DNA of 64,000 nucleotides from Candidatus Anammoximicrobium sp. (GTDB lineage: Bacteria > Planctomycetota > Planctomycetia > Pirellulales > Pirellulaceae): assembly GCA_012515235.1 (NCBI GenBank), contig JAAYYU010000311.1:1-64000 (forward strand), written 5' to 3'. Below, piece by piece: positions 19,358-27,471 of the stretch. Position 1 is the first letter of the stretch. Every line of letters starts with the position of its first letter. The translations under genes and the position numbers were made by a program. The notes below the pieces were generated by a model. The model was given only the letters and a program-made list of their open reading frames with translations. It did no database searches and was not told where the DNA came from.

Positions 19358-19540
19358 ATGGCAGTTCCCAAGAGAAGACAGTCGAATTCGCGAACTGGCA
19401 AGCGTCGTTCGCACGACCACAAGAAGCCCAAACAGCTGACCTACTGCCCAAAATGCAGCACGGCGGTCCCGACCCATGTCGTATGCCCCAATTGTGGCTA
19501 CTACATGGGGCGAGTGGTGATCGAGTCGGCTGAGGAATAG
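19358..19540 (+). CDS. rpmF: 50S ribosomal protein L32
   Basis: 60 residues, MAVPKRRQSNSRTGKRRSHD at the N-terminus as in bL32. A zinc ribbon is formed by C30/C33 (CPKC) and C43/C46 (CPNC), so this is the zinc-binding C+ paralogue type. It heads the fatty-acid synthesis cluster, the classic rpmF-fab linkage, but plsX and fabH are not between it and fabD. Its TAG stop lies inside the first copy of a 14-bp tandem repeat. Confidence 0.96.
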   Translation: MAVPKRRQSNSRTGKRRSHDHKKPKQLTYCPKCSTAVPTHVVCPNCGYYMGRVVIESAEE

Positions 19541-19570
19541 GCGCTGAGGACTAGGCGCTGAGGACTAGGC
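19529..19570 (+). repeat. Three tandem copies of a 14-bp unit between rpmF and fabD
   Basis: The unit GCTGAGGACTAGGC occurs at 19543-19556 and 19557-19570, with a one-base variant at 19529-19542 that includes the rpmF stop codon. The next bases (GAGGAC, 19571-19576) continue the pattern and supply the fabD ribosome-binding site. Each unit carries a GAGGA Shine-Dalgarno-like core, so copy number could affect fabD translation. Confidence 0.85.
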
Positions 19571-19582
19571 GAGGACCGGACG

Positions 19583-20494
19583 TTGAGCAAGATCGCCTTT
19601 CTGTTTCCCGGACAGGGAGCACAAACCGTAGGCATGGGGGCGCAGTTGGCGGAACGCCTGCCGGCGGCTCGTCAGCTGTTCGACCGCGCCGCAGCAGTCC
19701 TCGGCTACGACTTGGCGGAGATCTGCTTTCACGGCCCGGACGAGGACTTGGATTCCACCGTTTACAGCCAGCCGGCACTGTTCGTGACCAGCTTGGCCGC
19801 GCTGGAACTGCTGCGTCAGGAATCAACCCAGAAAGTCGATGCGTGTGCCGCTGCGGCGGGCCTCAGCTTGGGCGAGTACACGGCCATTGTCTTTGCCGGA
19901 GCGATGGAGTTCGAGGACGGATTGAAGGTGGTGCAGCAGCGCGGGCAGGCCATGCAGGAGGCTTCCGATCGCACCCCCAGCGGGATGGTCAGCATCCTGG
20001 GATTGGACCCGGATCAAGTCCAGCAGTTGTGCGACGAAGTCCGGCGGGAAGGGGAGATTTTGCAGTGCGCCAATTTCCTCTGTCCCAAGAACATCGCCGT
20101 GTCCGGACACAATGCGGCTTGTGAGCGGATTGCCGACGCGGCCGTCCAGGCGGGGGCGATGAAGGTCGTGCCGCTGGCAGTGGCCGGAGCGTTTCACACG
20201 GCGATAATGGATTCTGCGGTGGAGCGTTTGGCCGCCGCGCTGGCCGATGTGCCGCTGCGCAAACCACGGATCCCGGTGATCTCGAACGTCGATGCGCGGC
20301 CGCATGAGGACCCGGAGGACATGCGGGAACTCCTTATTCGCCAAGTGGTCTCGCCCGTGCGGTGGGAAGATTCGATGCGTTACTTGCTGGGCGAGAGCTT
20401 TGACATGTTCTACGAGATCGGCGCGGGCCGGGTCCTGCGAGGACTGCTGAAGCGGATCGACCGCAAGGCCACTTGCGAGAACGTCTCGTGTTGA
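19583..20494 (+). CDS. fabD: Malonyl-CoA:ACP transacylase
   Basis: Moves malonyl from CoA to acyl carrier protein, feeding fatty-acid elongation. 303 residues, normal length. N-terminal FLFPGQGAQTVGMG is the family signature. The nucleophile is S95 in GLSLGEYTA, and the catalytic His is in GAFHTAIM. E. coli-type FabD has GHSLGE; here the residue before the Ser is Leu. The start is a TTG preceded by GAGG at eight-base spacing; the reading frame and signature leave no better choice. It sits 42 bp after rpmF, so coupling is likely. Confidence 0.95.
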   Translation: MSKIAFLFPGQGAQTVGMGAQLAERLPAARQLFDRAAAVLGYDLAEICFHGPDEDLDSTVYSQPALFVTSLAALELLRQESTQKVDACAAAAGLSLGEYTAIVFAGAMEFEDGLKVVQQRGQAMQEASDRTPSGMVSILGLDPDQVQQLCDEVRREGEILQCANFLCPKNIAVSGHNAACERIADAAVQAGAMKVVPLAVAGAFHTAIMDSAVERLAAALADVPLRKPRIPVISNVDARPHEDPEDMRELLIRQVVSPVRWEDSMRYLLGESFDMFYEIGAGRVLRGLLKRIDRKATCENVSC

Positions 20495-20631
20495 TCCGTC
20501 CCGGCGATTTGCCCCGCGCAGCCGGGCTCGACGCCGATCGGACGATCCGGTGTCTGCCAGTTCGCGGGTTCGGCCCCGTTTCTGATGGCCGCTGACGGAT
20601 GTCGGCAAGATGAGAGGAAGGAAAAGGAGCG

Positions 20632-21402
20632 ATGGCGGAGCAGTCAACCCTGGGCCTGACGGCGAATCTGGCAGGCCAGGTGGCAATCGTGACCGGCGCG
20701 TCGCGCGGCCTGGGCAGGGCCAGCGCCAGCGTGCTGGCGCGCAACGGAGCCAAGGTCGCTTGCCTCGCCCGCGACACGCAGAAGCTGTCTGAAACCGTGG
20801 CCGAGATTACCCGGCAGGGAGGTCAGGTCGAAGCGTTCGCTTGCGACGTCCAGGACCGCAAGTCGGTGGACGCGCTGGTGGACCGCATTTGCGCGGAATG
20901 GGAACGTCTGGACATTCTCGTCAACAACGCCGGCGTCACCCGAGACACGCTGTTGCCGCGAATGTCGGACGAGCAGTGGGACGAGGTCATTTCCACCAAC
21001 CTGACCGGGGCCTTCTTGTTTGCACGGGCGGCTTCGCGGCACATGATGATGGCCAAGTACGGGCGGATCATCAATATGGCCAGCGTCACGGGGATCATCG
21101 GAAACGCGGGCCAGACCAATTATGCTGCGACCAAGGCCGGTCTGATTGGGCTCACCCGCAGCCTCAGTCGCGAGTTGGCGGGGCGAAGGGTGACCGTCAA
21201 TGCAATCGCTCCCGGTTTTATTGAGAGCGACATGACGCGGGTGCTGGGAGCCGCGCTCTTGGAGGACGCCAAGAAGCGGATTCCGGCCAAACGGCTGGGA
21301 AAGCCCGACGACATCGCCGCGGCCGTCCTGTTTTTGGCCAGCCCGGCGGCATCCTATATCACCGGCCAGGTGTTGGTGGTCGACGGGGGCATGACGAGTT
21401 GA
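20632..21402 (+). CDS. fabG: 3-oxoacyl-ACP reductase
   Basis: NADPH-dependent short-chain dehydrogenase/reductase that reduces 3-oxoacyl-ACP. 256 residues. The cofactor loop is TGASRGLG (21-28), the NNAG motif is at 98-101, and the catalytic triad Ser151/Tyr164/Lys168 lies in NMASVTG and NYAATKAG. ATG with AAAAGGAGCG upstream. Its position between fabD and acpP supports the fatty-acid assignment over other SDRs. The first 15 residues extend beyond the usual FabG N-terminus. Confidence 0.95.
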   Translation: MAEQSTLGLTANLAGQVAIVTGASRGLGRASASVLARNGAKVACLARDTQKLSETVAEITRQGGQVEAFACDVQDRKSVDALVDRICAEWERLDILVNNAGVTRDTLLPRMSDEQWDEVISTNLTGAFLFARAASRHMMMAKYGRIINMASVTGIIGNAGQTNYAATKAGLIGLTRSLSRELAGRRVTVNAIAPGFIESDMTRVLGAALLEDAKKRIPAKRLGKPDDIAAAVLFLASPAASYITGQVLVVDGGMTS

Positions 21403-21429
21403 AAGGCGTGCTATCACGTCAATCCGGTC

Positions 21430-21459
21430 TTGACCAAGATTGACAGAATTCTTTATCCT
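21430..21459 (+). promoter_or_regulatory. Possible internal promoter upstream of acpP
   Basis: An AT-richer patch in the fabG-acpP gap holds TTGACC (21430-21435) and TATCCT (21454-21459) with an 18-base spacer. A separate acpP promoter would fit the high ACP demand of cells. The match is imperfect. Confidence 0.3.
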
Positions 21460-21570
21460 TTTCGAGCTTACGTCCCGAAAGAGACTTGATTGGATTCCGA
21501 TTCAGGCTTAAATCAACGCGGGCGGGGTTTGGCTCCGCGGTTCTAGCTACCAAGTGGGAGGAATACAGAA

Positions 21571-21810
21571 GTGTCTTCAGTTGCCGAACGAGTGATTGAC
21601 ATTGTGGCCGAACAGCTGGGCGTCGACAAAGAGAAAGTGAAGCCCGAAACGCACTTTATCAACGACCTTGGTGCAGACTCGCTGGATACGGTCGAACTGG
21701 TCATGGAGTTGGAGGAGGAGTTCGACATCAACATCCCCGACGACGCGGCAGAAAAGATCGAGACCGTCGGGCAGGCGATCAAGTTTATCGAAGAAGCACA
21801 ATCCTCCTAA
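21571..21810 (+). CDS. acpP: Acyl carrier protein
   Basis: 79 residues, acidic, with the phosphopantetheine attachment site DLGADSLDTVEL (Ser37). It carries growing acyl chains on a 4'-phosphopantetheine arm. The start is GTG, preceded by GGGAGGAATAC. It lies between fabG and fabF, the standard order; fabF begins 21 bp after its stop. Confidence 0.97.
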   Translation: MSSVAERVIDIVAEQLGVDKEKVKPETHFINDLGADSLDTVELVMELEEEFDINIPDDAAEKIETVGQAIKFIEEAQSS

Positions 21811-21831
21811 GAGAGTGTGTGAGCCACCCGT

Positions 21832-23082
21832 ATGAAACGACGCGTTGTCGTCACCGGCCTGGGGGTCGTCACGTCGCTGAGTCTGAAGGTCGATGACCTG
21901 TTCGACCGCTTGTGTCGCGGCGAGAGCGGAGTCCATGCGATCCGCCATTTCGACACGACGGAGTTCAAGGTCAAGTTCGGCGGCGACATCTACGACTGGG
22001 ACCCCGGTGAGTATATCGACAAGAAGGAAGTCAAGCGGATCGACCGGTTCACCCAGTTCGCGCTGGTGGCCGGGATCGACGCCGTCCAGGACTCGGGCTT
22101 GGATTTCGCTCGGGAGGACTCCTTCCGGTGTGGGGTCGTTCTGGGCTCCGGCATCGGCGGGCTGAATGAAATCGAAGCCCAGATGGCGCGGTTGCTGAGC
22201 AAAGGGCCGGAACGCGTCTCGGCGCTGACCATCCCCAAGCTGATGTTAAACGCCGCCGGCGGCAATTTGTCGATCCGCTACGGACTTCGCGGGCCCAACT
22301 ACACGGTAGCCACGGCCTGCGCCAGTGCGACCAACGCGATCGGCGACGCCTTCAAGACGATTGTCTACGATGACGCCGATGTGATGATTACCGGCGGCAC
22401 CGAGGCGGCCGTCACGCCGATGGGACTGAGCGGTTTTCAGAACATGAAAGCCCTGTCCATGCGGAATGAAGACCCGCAGCGAGCCAGCCGCCCGTTTGAC
22501 GCCGACCGCGACGGCTTCGTGCTGTCGGAAGGCGCCGGGCTGATCGTGTTGGAGGAACTGGAGCACGCCAAAGCCCGCGGGGCTCGGATCTACGCCGAAT
22601 TGCTGGGCTACGGCGCCAGCGGAGACGGCGGTCACATTACGCAGCCCGACGAACAAGGCGAAGGCGCTGCCAAGGCCATGAACAGCGCTCTTCGCGACGC
22701 CCGCTTGGACCCGGCCGAGATGGTCTACATCAACGCCCACGGAACCAGCACGTGGTTGAACGACAAGGCGGAAACGTTCGCCATGAAACGCGTCTTTGGC
22801 GATCACGCCCGGAAACTGAGCATTTCCAGCACCAAGAGCAATTTGGGGCACACGTTGGGGGCCAGCGGCGGGATCGAGTTGGTCGTGACGGCCAAGGCCA
22901 TCCAGCGGGGCGTCGTGCCTCCCACCATCAATCTGCTGACCCCCGATCCAGACTGCGATCTGGACTATACGCCCCATCAGCCGCGCGAGCTTGACATTCG
23001 CGTGGCGATGAGCAATAGCTTCGGCTTCGGCGGCCACAATGCCTCGGTCATCCTGGGCCAATTGCGCAACGGGACGCCGTGA
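21832..23082 (+). CDS. fabF: 3-oxoacyl-ACP synthase II
   Basis: Condenses malonyl-ACP with acyl-ACP in elongation. 416 residues. The active-site Cys163 lies in ATACASATNAIGDA; catalytic histidines are in NAHGTSTWLNDKAE and SNLGHTLGASGG, the Cys-His-His arrangement of KAS I/II enzymes. FGFGGHNASVI closes the fold. ATG start. KAS II versus KAS I cannot be settled by eye, but the acpP linkage favours FabF. Confidence 0.96.
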   Translation: MKRRVVVTGLGVVTSLSLKVDDLFDRLCRGESGVHAIRHFDTTEFKVKFGGDIYDWDPGEYIDKKEVKRIDRFTQFALVAGIDAVQDSGLDFAREDSFRCGVVLGSGIGGLNEIEAQMARLLSKGPERVSALTIPKLMLNAAGGNLSIRYGLRGPNYTVATACASATNAIGDAFKTIVYDDADVMITGGTEAAVTPMGLSGFQNMKALSMRNEDPQRASRPFDADRDGFVLSEGAGLIVLEELEHAKARGARIYAELLGYGASGDGGHITQPDEQGEGAAKAMNSALRDARLDPAEMVYINAHGTSTWLNDKAETFAMKRVFGDHARKLSISSTKSNLGHTLGASGGIELVVTAKAIQRGVVPPTINLLTPDPDCDLDYTPHQPRELDIRVAMSNSFGFGGHNASVILGQLRNGTP

Positions 23083-23174
23083 CCTGCCCGCGGCTGCTCG
23101 GAACTTGTTGGATCAGGTGAGGCATCCGTTGTCGGCGCGGTAGGCGGATCGCAGGGACTTGCCGCGCGCTTCCC

Positions 23175-23822
23175 ATGAACTATTTCGCCCACGGTCGGTT
23201 GTTTCTCGACACTCCGTACTTCGCGGCCGGAACCGCCGTGCCGGACTGGCTGTGCGTGCTGGATCGCAAGATCCGCGTTCGTCCCCAAGCGGCTCAGACG
23301 CTGGTGTCACACCCCGACGAACGTGTCGCCGCCGTGGCGGGCGGCATCCTCCAGCACCGTCATGACGACGCCTGGTTCCATCGAACGCGGGCCTTTGCCG
23401 AATTGAACCTGCAGCTGACGGCGGAGGTTCGCAAGGTCCTGCCTCAGGACGACGGCTTTCGCCCTAGCTTTTTGGGACATATCCTGGTCGAGATCCTGCT
23501 GGACGCAGCCTTGATCGCCGATGCGCCCGAGCAACTGGACGCCTACCAGGCAGCCTTGGACAGCATCGACCCCCTGGTCGTCGCAGACGCGATCAATCAA
23601 GTGACCACCCGGCCGTCCGAGTTGTGGCCGGTCTTTATCCCGCGTTTTTCCGCCGAGCGGTTCTTGTACGACTACCAGGAGGATGCGAAACTGCTGAGTC
23701 GGCTGAACCGCGTGATGCGGCGAGTCCAGATGCAGCCGCTGCCGGAGGCGTTCTTGAGCATCCTGCCGCCTGCCCGGCACGCCGTGGCCCGCCGCCGCCA
23801 AGAACTGCTGACCGCCCCCTGA
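23175..23822 (+). CDS. Possible ACP phosphodiesterase-like protein (AcpH-like)
   Basis: 215 residues. The pattern resembles E. coli AcpH, an HD-type hydrolase that removes phosphopantetheine from ACP: the start MNYFAH mirrors MNFLAH-type starts, D24 sits in AVPDW, a cluster GILQHRHDDAWFHRT (H61, H63, D64, D65, H69) matches the HRxxD region, and FLGHILVEILLDAAL (H102, D110) parallels the later metal-ligand helix. It lies 92 bp after fabF in the same direction, which fits an ACP-related role. The call rests on remembered motif spacing; a divergent HD-like protein of other function is possible. Confidence 0.45.
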   Translation: MNYFAHGRLFLDTPYFAAGTAVPDWLCVLDRKIRVRPQAAQTLVSHPDERVAAVAGGILQHRHDDAWFHRTRAFAELNLQLTAEVRKVLPQDDGFRPSFLGHILVEILLDAALIADAPEQLDAYQAALDSIDPLVVADAINQVTTRPSELWPVFIPRFSAERFLYDYQEDAKLLSRLNRVMRRVQMQPLPEAFLSILPPARHAVARRRQELLTAP

Positions 23823-23840
23823 AGCGTTAAGCGGCAGACG

Positions 23841-23934
23841 CGATCACCGATCACCGATCACCGACAATTGACCACTGACAATTGACCACTGACCACCGAC
23901 AATTGACCACTGACCACTGGCAATTGACCACTGA
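23841..23934. repeat. Short tandem repeats upstream of the isomerase gene
   Basis: Three CGATCAC-type heptads (23841-23862) run into four copies of CAATTGACCACTGA (starting 23865, 23879, 23900 and 23921), the later copies separated by CCACCGA- or CCACTGG-like heptads. The array ends about 10 bases before the AAGGAG of the next gene. Each copy holds a CAATTG palindrome. The pattern suggests slippage-prone DNA, not CRISPR. Confidence 0.85.
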
Positions 23935-23956
23935 CCCCATTCCCAAGGAGACGACC

Positions 23957-24802
23957 ATGAAGTTCGGCTTGAATTTATTGCTGTGGACCGGCGAGTTGCA
24001 CGACGGCCTGATGCCCGTGCTGGAATCGCTCAAAAAGATGGGCTACGACGGCGTCGAACTGCCACTGTTCAACACCAACCTGGACTACGCCGCCTGGGGC
24101 AAGCGGTTGGACGATCTGGGGTTGGGTCGGACGACCGTCACCGTGCGCGGCGAGGCCGACAATCCAATCAGTCCGGACCCGGCGGTGCGGGCCAAGGGCA
24201 TTGAGAACACCAAGCGGGCCATCGACTGTACTCACGCGGCCGGTGCCACGGCGTTGGTCGGGCCGTTCCATTCGGCGTTGGGCTACTTCACCGGCGCGGG
24301 ACCCACGGAAGACGAGTGGAAGTGGGGCATCGAGAGCATGCGCCCCGTAGCCGAGCACGCCGCCCAGGCGAACGTGGTGCTCGGATTGGAGACCGTGAAC
24401 CGTTTCGAGTGCTACCTGCTGAACACGCACGCGGATACGGCCCGGTTTGTCCGCGAGGTCGATCATCCCGCCTGTCGAGCGATGTACGACACGTTCCATG
24501 CGCATATCGAGGAGAAGAACATTCCGGACGCCATTCGCGCGGTGGCCCCCGTGCTGTGCCACGTCCACATCTCGGAAAACGATCGCAGCACGCCCGGCAC
24601 GGGCAACGTCCGCTGGAAGGAGAACTTCGACACGCTGAAGGAGGTCGGCTACGACGGCTGGCTGATGATCGAAGCCTTTGGCATGGCCCTGCCGGAACTG
24701 GTGGCCGCCACGAAGATCTGGCGGAGGATGTACCAGACCGAAGAACAGCTGGCCGGCGACGGACTGGCGTTCATGAAAGCGCAATGCGCTCAGCGCTGGT
24801 AA
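23957..24802 (+). CDS. Sugar phosphate isomerase/epimerase (AP-endonuclease-2 TIM barrel)
   Basis: 281 residues; the ATG is preceded by AAGGAG. The fold signature is that of D-tagatose 3-epimerase-like and hydroxypyruvate-isomerase-like enzymes: GYDGVELPLFN at the second strand, then four metal-ligand positions in GLETVNRFE (Glu), AMYDTFHAHIE (Asp), CHVHISEND (His) and GWLMIEAFG (Glu). They bind a divalent metal and move a carbonyl along a sugar or sugar acid. No signal peptide, so cytoplasmic. Substrate unknown; D-allulose/tagatose-type ketoses are the family's common substrates. Confidence 0.85.
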   Translation: MKFGLNLLLWTGELHDGLMPVLESLKKMGYDGVELPLFNTNLDYAAWGKRLDDLGLGRTTVTVRGEADNPISPDPAVRAKGIENTKRAIDCTHAAGATALVGPFHSALGYFTGAGPTEDEWKWGIESMRPVAEHAAQANVVLGLETVNRFECYLLNTHADTARFVREVDHPACRAMYDTFHAHIEEKNIPDAIRAVAPVLCHVHISENDRSTPGTGNVRWKENFDTLKEVGYDGWLMIEAFGMALPELVAATKIWRRMYQTEEQLAGDGLAFMKAQCAQRW

Positions 24803-25221
24803 TCGGATCGGAGTGGGACAATTCGTTCTGTGGCCGCTTCCTGTCGAGACTTCTGACCGGAACGCGGTCCACGGAAACGACAACGACGCCCTTGGCTCCG
24901 GCTCGCCGGTTGGCTCACGATTGGCCGCAAGTCGCAGCGTCCCATTCCGGGTTCTGCGGCGGGCGATGGAGCGGTCGTTTCGAGGACCTCGCCGAACGCT
25001 CGGGCCTCTTCGGTCCGCCGTCAGCGAAGTGAAGCTCTCGAAGACGTGGCAGGTTCAATGACACCACGCGACCGCCGCCCCGGTCCCCGCAACGTGCCGC
25101 TGCCGGCGCGGAATTCGGCGGCAAAACCACTTGCTGTCTTGACCCGCTTGACGGCGACCTTGACAATCTTCTTAGTGTCCAACTTCGACGGGTCTGCCGG
25201 GAACGAACTCAGGAGATTCCC
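24803..25221. other. Intergenic, no gene seen
   Basis: 419 bases between two same-strand genes with no credible coding frame. It ends with AGGAGATTCCC, the ribosome-binding site of the next gene. Confidence 0.5.
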
Positions 25222-27123
25222 ATGCGTTCTGGCCTCTTCCTTGCGGCATTGATGTGTCTACAGGCCTGCCCCGCCCTGTTGGCGGCCAAGGACCTTGGGC
25301 AAGGCTTCACGGACCATGGCGTGGCCACGCCCAGCAGTTGTCATCGGGGGGCGGCAGCCACGGTTGATGGTCAAGGGCAGCCTTTCTTCCTGGCGTGGCT
25401 GATGGATCACCGCGGCTCGTACGCGTTGCTGTCCATCGACGTCGACGCAGGGCAAGCCAAGGTTCACCCGGTGAGCTTTCCGTTGGGCGACAGCCCGTTT
25501 GCTTCGATCCTGTCCAGTCGCGGCAAGTTCTACAGCCACTTCGGCAGCCACTTTGTGGAGTTCGACCCGGCCCAACGGGCCTTTACGGTCTGCCGCAAGA
25601 CAGTCCCGCAGATGGCCATGAGCATGACGGAAGATCAGCAGGGCGTGATCTGGTCGGCCACGTATCCGCAGAGTGGGCTGGCGAGTTTCGATCCGCAGAC
25701 GGGAGAGGTGACCGACTACGGGCACCTGTACAAGCAGAATTGGGCCCAGTATCCGCGGTCTGTCGCCGCCGACGATGCGGGCTGGGTCTACCTCGGCGTG
25801 GGCAGCACGGCCTGCCAGATCATCGCCTTTGATTCCAAGTCGCGGAAAGCCGTCCCGCTCGTGCCGGAGCGCGAGCGCGGGCATGGCTCGGGCCTTGTCT
25901 TCGCCGGCGCGGACGGCAAGGTCTACGGACAGCCGAATTCCTCCCGTTCGGACAACTGGCTCGTGCTGCACCAGGGCCAGGCCACGTCCGTCGGCCCGCG
26001 GCCGAAGTTCACCGAGCGGCGTCTGATCGCCGGCAGCCAGGGGCTGTTCCACGCCGTGTTTCCCGACGGCCGCCGCGTGCGGAACCTGGACTTGCTGGAG
26101 GGAAATCTCGTGGTCGAAGACCCCCAGACCAAGAGCCAAAAGACGATCCCCTTCGATTGCCAGAGCGAAGGCGCGCACGTGATGGGCGTGGCTACCGCCC
26201 CCAACGACACGATCTGCGGCGGCAGTGCGTTTCCGATGCGGTTCTTCAGCTACGATCCGCGCCGCGACGAGTGGGTGCGGCACTCGGCCTTCGGGCAGTG
26301 GAACACGGTCGGACGCCAAGGCGACCACTTCTTCGTGGGTGCGTATTCCGGCGGCCATCTCTTGGAATGGGATCCGGCCGCACCGTGGGTCGACACCGTG
26401 GAAGGCCGCCAGGACTGCAATCCCCGCATGCTCACCAAATGCTCACCCACGATCATCCGGCCGGCCAAGCTCCTGGCCCACCCTGACGGCCGGACGATCG
26501 TCGTGGGCGGCACGCCCGCTTATGGCATGACCGGCGGAGGCCTGCTGTTCTGGGATCGCTCCAGCGGCGACCGCGTGCTGCGGACCCACGAGCAGATCCT
26601 CCCGCAGCATTCGACGATGAGCCTCGTCGCGCTGCCCGGCGGCAAACTGCTGGGCGGCACGACGACCAGCCCCGGCACGGGCGGCGAGCGCAAGGCCCAG
26701 CAGGCCGAACTCTATCTGCTGGACGAGGCGACCAAGCAGGTCGAGTGGCACGAGCCCGTGTTTCCGGGCGTGCAGGGCTACACGGACCTGTGCCTCGGAC
26801 CCGACAAGCTCGTCTGGGGCTTTGCCGATCGGACCAACTTCTTCGTCTTCGATCCAGCCAGCCGCAAGGTGGTCCACCAGCAGTCGGTCGCCGCCGAATT
26901 CGGAGGGACCGTCTCGCACCAGGGTCCGCGCGTGTTCGTGCGCGGCCCGAACCAGGAAGTCTACGCCCTGTTCACACGCTCGATCGCCCGCATTGAGCCG
27001 GAGAAATGGAGCATCAAGCTGCTGGCGAAATCGCCCATCCCGCTGGGCGCCGGTGGCGACTATCTGGACGGCCGCATCTGGTTCGCCAGCGGCTCGCACT
27101 TGTGCAGCTATCGGCTTCCGTAG
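25222..27123 (+). CDS. Secreted beta-propeller protein of unknown function
   Basis: 633 residues from an ATG behind AGGAGATTCCC. The signal peptide is MRSGLFLAALMCLQACPALL. The mature protein has repeated blade-like strands: FYSHFGSHFVEFDPAQRAF, GLASFDPQTGEVTDYGHLY, IIAFDSKSRKAVPL, RFFSYDPRRDEWVRH, LFWDRSSGDRVL, NFFVFDPASRKVVHQ. The xFDPxxxxV pattern is that of SMP-30/YVTN-like propellers more than PQQ-type ones. No catalytic motif recognised. The preceding sugar isomerase and following oxidoreductases suggest a carbohydrate context, but the gaps are wide. Confidence 0.72.
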   Translation: MRSGLFLAALMCLQACPALLAAKDLGQGFTDHGVATPSSCHRGAAATVDGQGQPFFLAWLMDHRGSYALLSIDVDAGQAKVHPVSFPLGDSPFASILSSRGKFYSHFGSHFVEFDPAQRAFTVCRKTVPQMAMSMTEDQQGVIWSATYPQSGLASFDPQTGEVTDYGHLYKQNWAQYPRSVAADDAGWVYLGVGSTACQIIAFDSKSRKAVPLVPERERGHGSGLVFAGADGKVYGQPNSSRSDNWLVLHQGQATSVGPRPKFTERRLIAGSQGLFHAVFPDGRRVRNLDLLEGNLVVEDPQTKSQKTIPFDCQSEGAHVMGVATAPNDTICGGSAFPMRFFSYDPRRDEWVRHSAFGQWNTVGRQGDHFFVGAYSGGHLLEWDPAAPWVDTVEGRQDCNPRMLTKCSPTIIRPAKLLAHPDGRTIVVGGTPAYGMTGGGLLFWDRSSGDRVLRTHEQILPQHSTMSLVALPGGKLLGGTTTSPGTGGERKAQQAELYLLDEATKQVEWHEPVFPGVQGYTDLCLGPDKLVWGFADRTNFFVFDPASRKVVHQQSVAAEFGGTVSHQGPRVFVRGPNQEVYALFTRSIARIEPEKWSIKLLAKSPIPLGAGGDYLDGRIWFASGSHLCSYRLP

Positions 27124-27232
27124 GCGCAGTGTCTCAGGTGGACATAATCCGGCCGAAATGTGATGATAAGAGACGTCCCAGCGGTGGTTGAGGGTTGGGA
27201 CGAGCCGTTCGCTGCCCTTCGGGGAAATCGCC

Positions 27233-27466
27233 ATGAACTCGAATCAAGTGAAGAATCAGGCCGCCTTCCAAAGAGCGAAACTGGAGTTGAGTAACCGATA
27301 TCCGCCCGGACGTTTCGTCGCTTTCGACGATGGCCAAATTGTGGCAGATGCGGCCACATTCGATGAACTGACGGATGCCTTGGCCGCGATTGACAAGGAC
27401 CGCCCGGACGTGTTCGTGGTCCAGGCCGGTGCAAATTATCCTGAAGAGGTCTCCATCCTGCTGTAG
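27233..27466 (+). CDS. Small DUF5678-like protein
   Basis: 77 residues. The ATG at 27233 is preferred over an upstream TTG because the protein body starts here (MNSNQVKNQAAFQRAKLEL). The segment YPPGRFVAFDDGQIVADAAT, then LAAIDKDRPDVFVVQAG, resembles DUF5678 proteins, small beta-alpha proteins often next to an aspartic-protease-like gene. That neighbour is present five bases downstream, so the two are surely co-translated. Function unknown. Confidence 0.65.
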   Translation: MNSNQVKNQAAFQRAKLELSNRYPPGRFVAFDDGQIVADAATFDELTDALAAIDKDRPDVFVVQAGANYPEEVSILL

Positions 27467-27471
27467 ATTCC

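Noticed and set aside
23841..23934. Possible CRISPR array
   Set aside because: Repeats are 14 bp with spacers of zero or seven bases; far too short and not unique.
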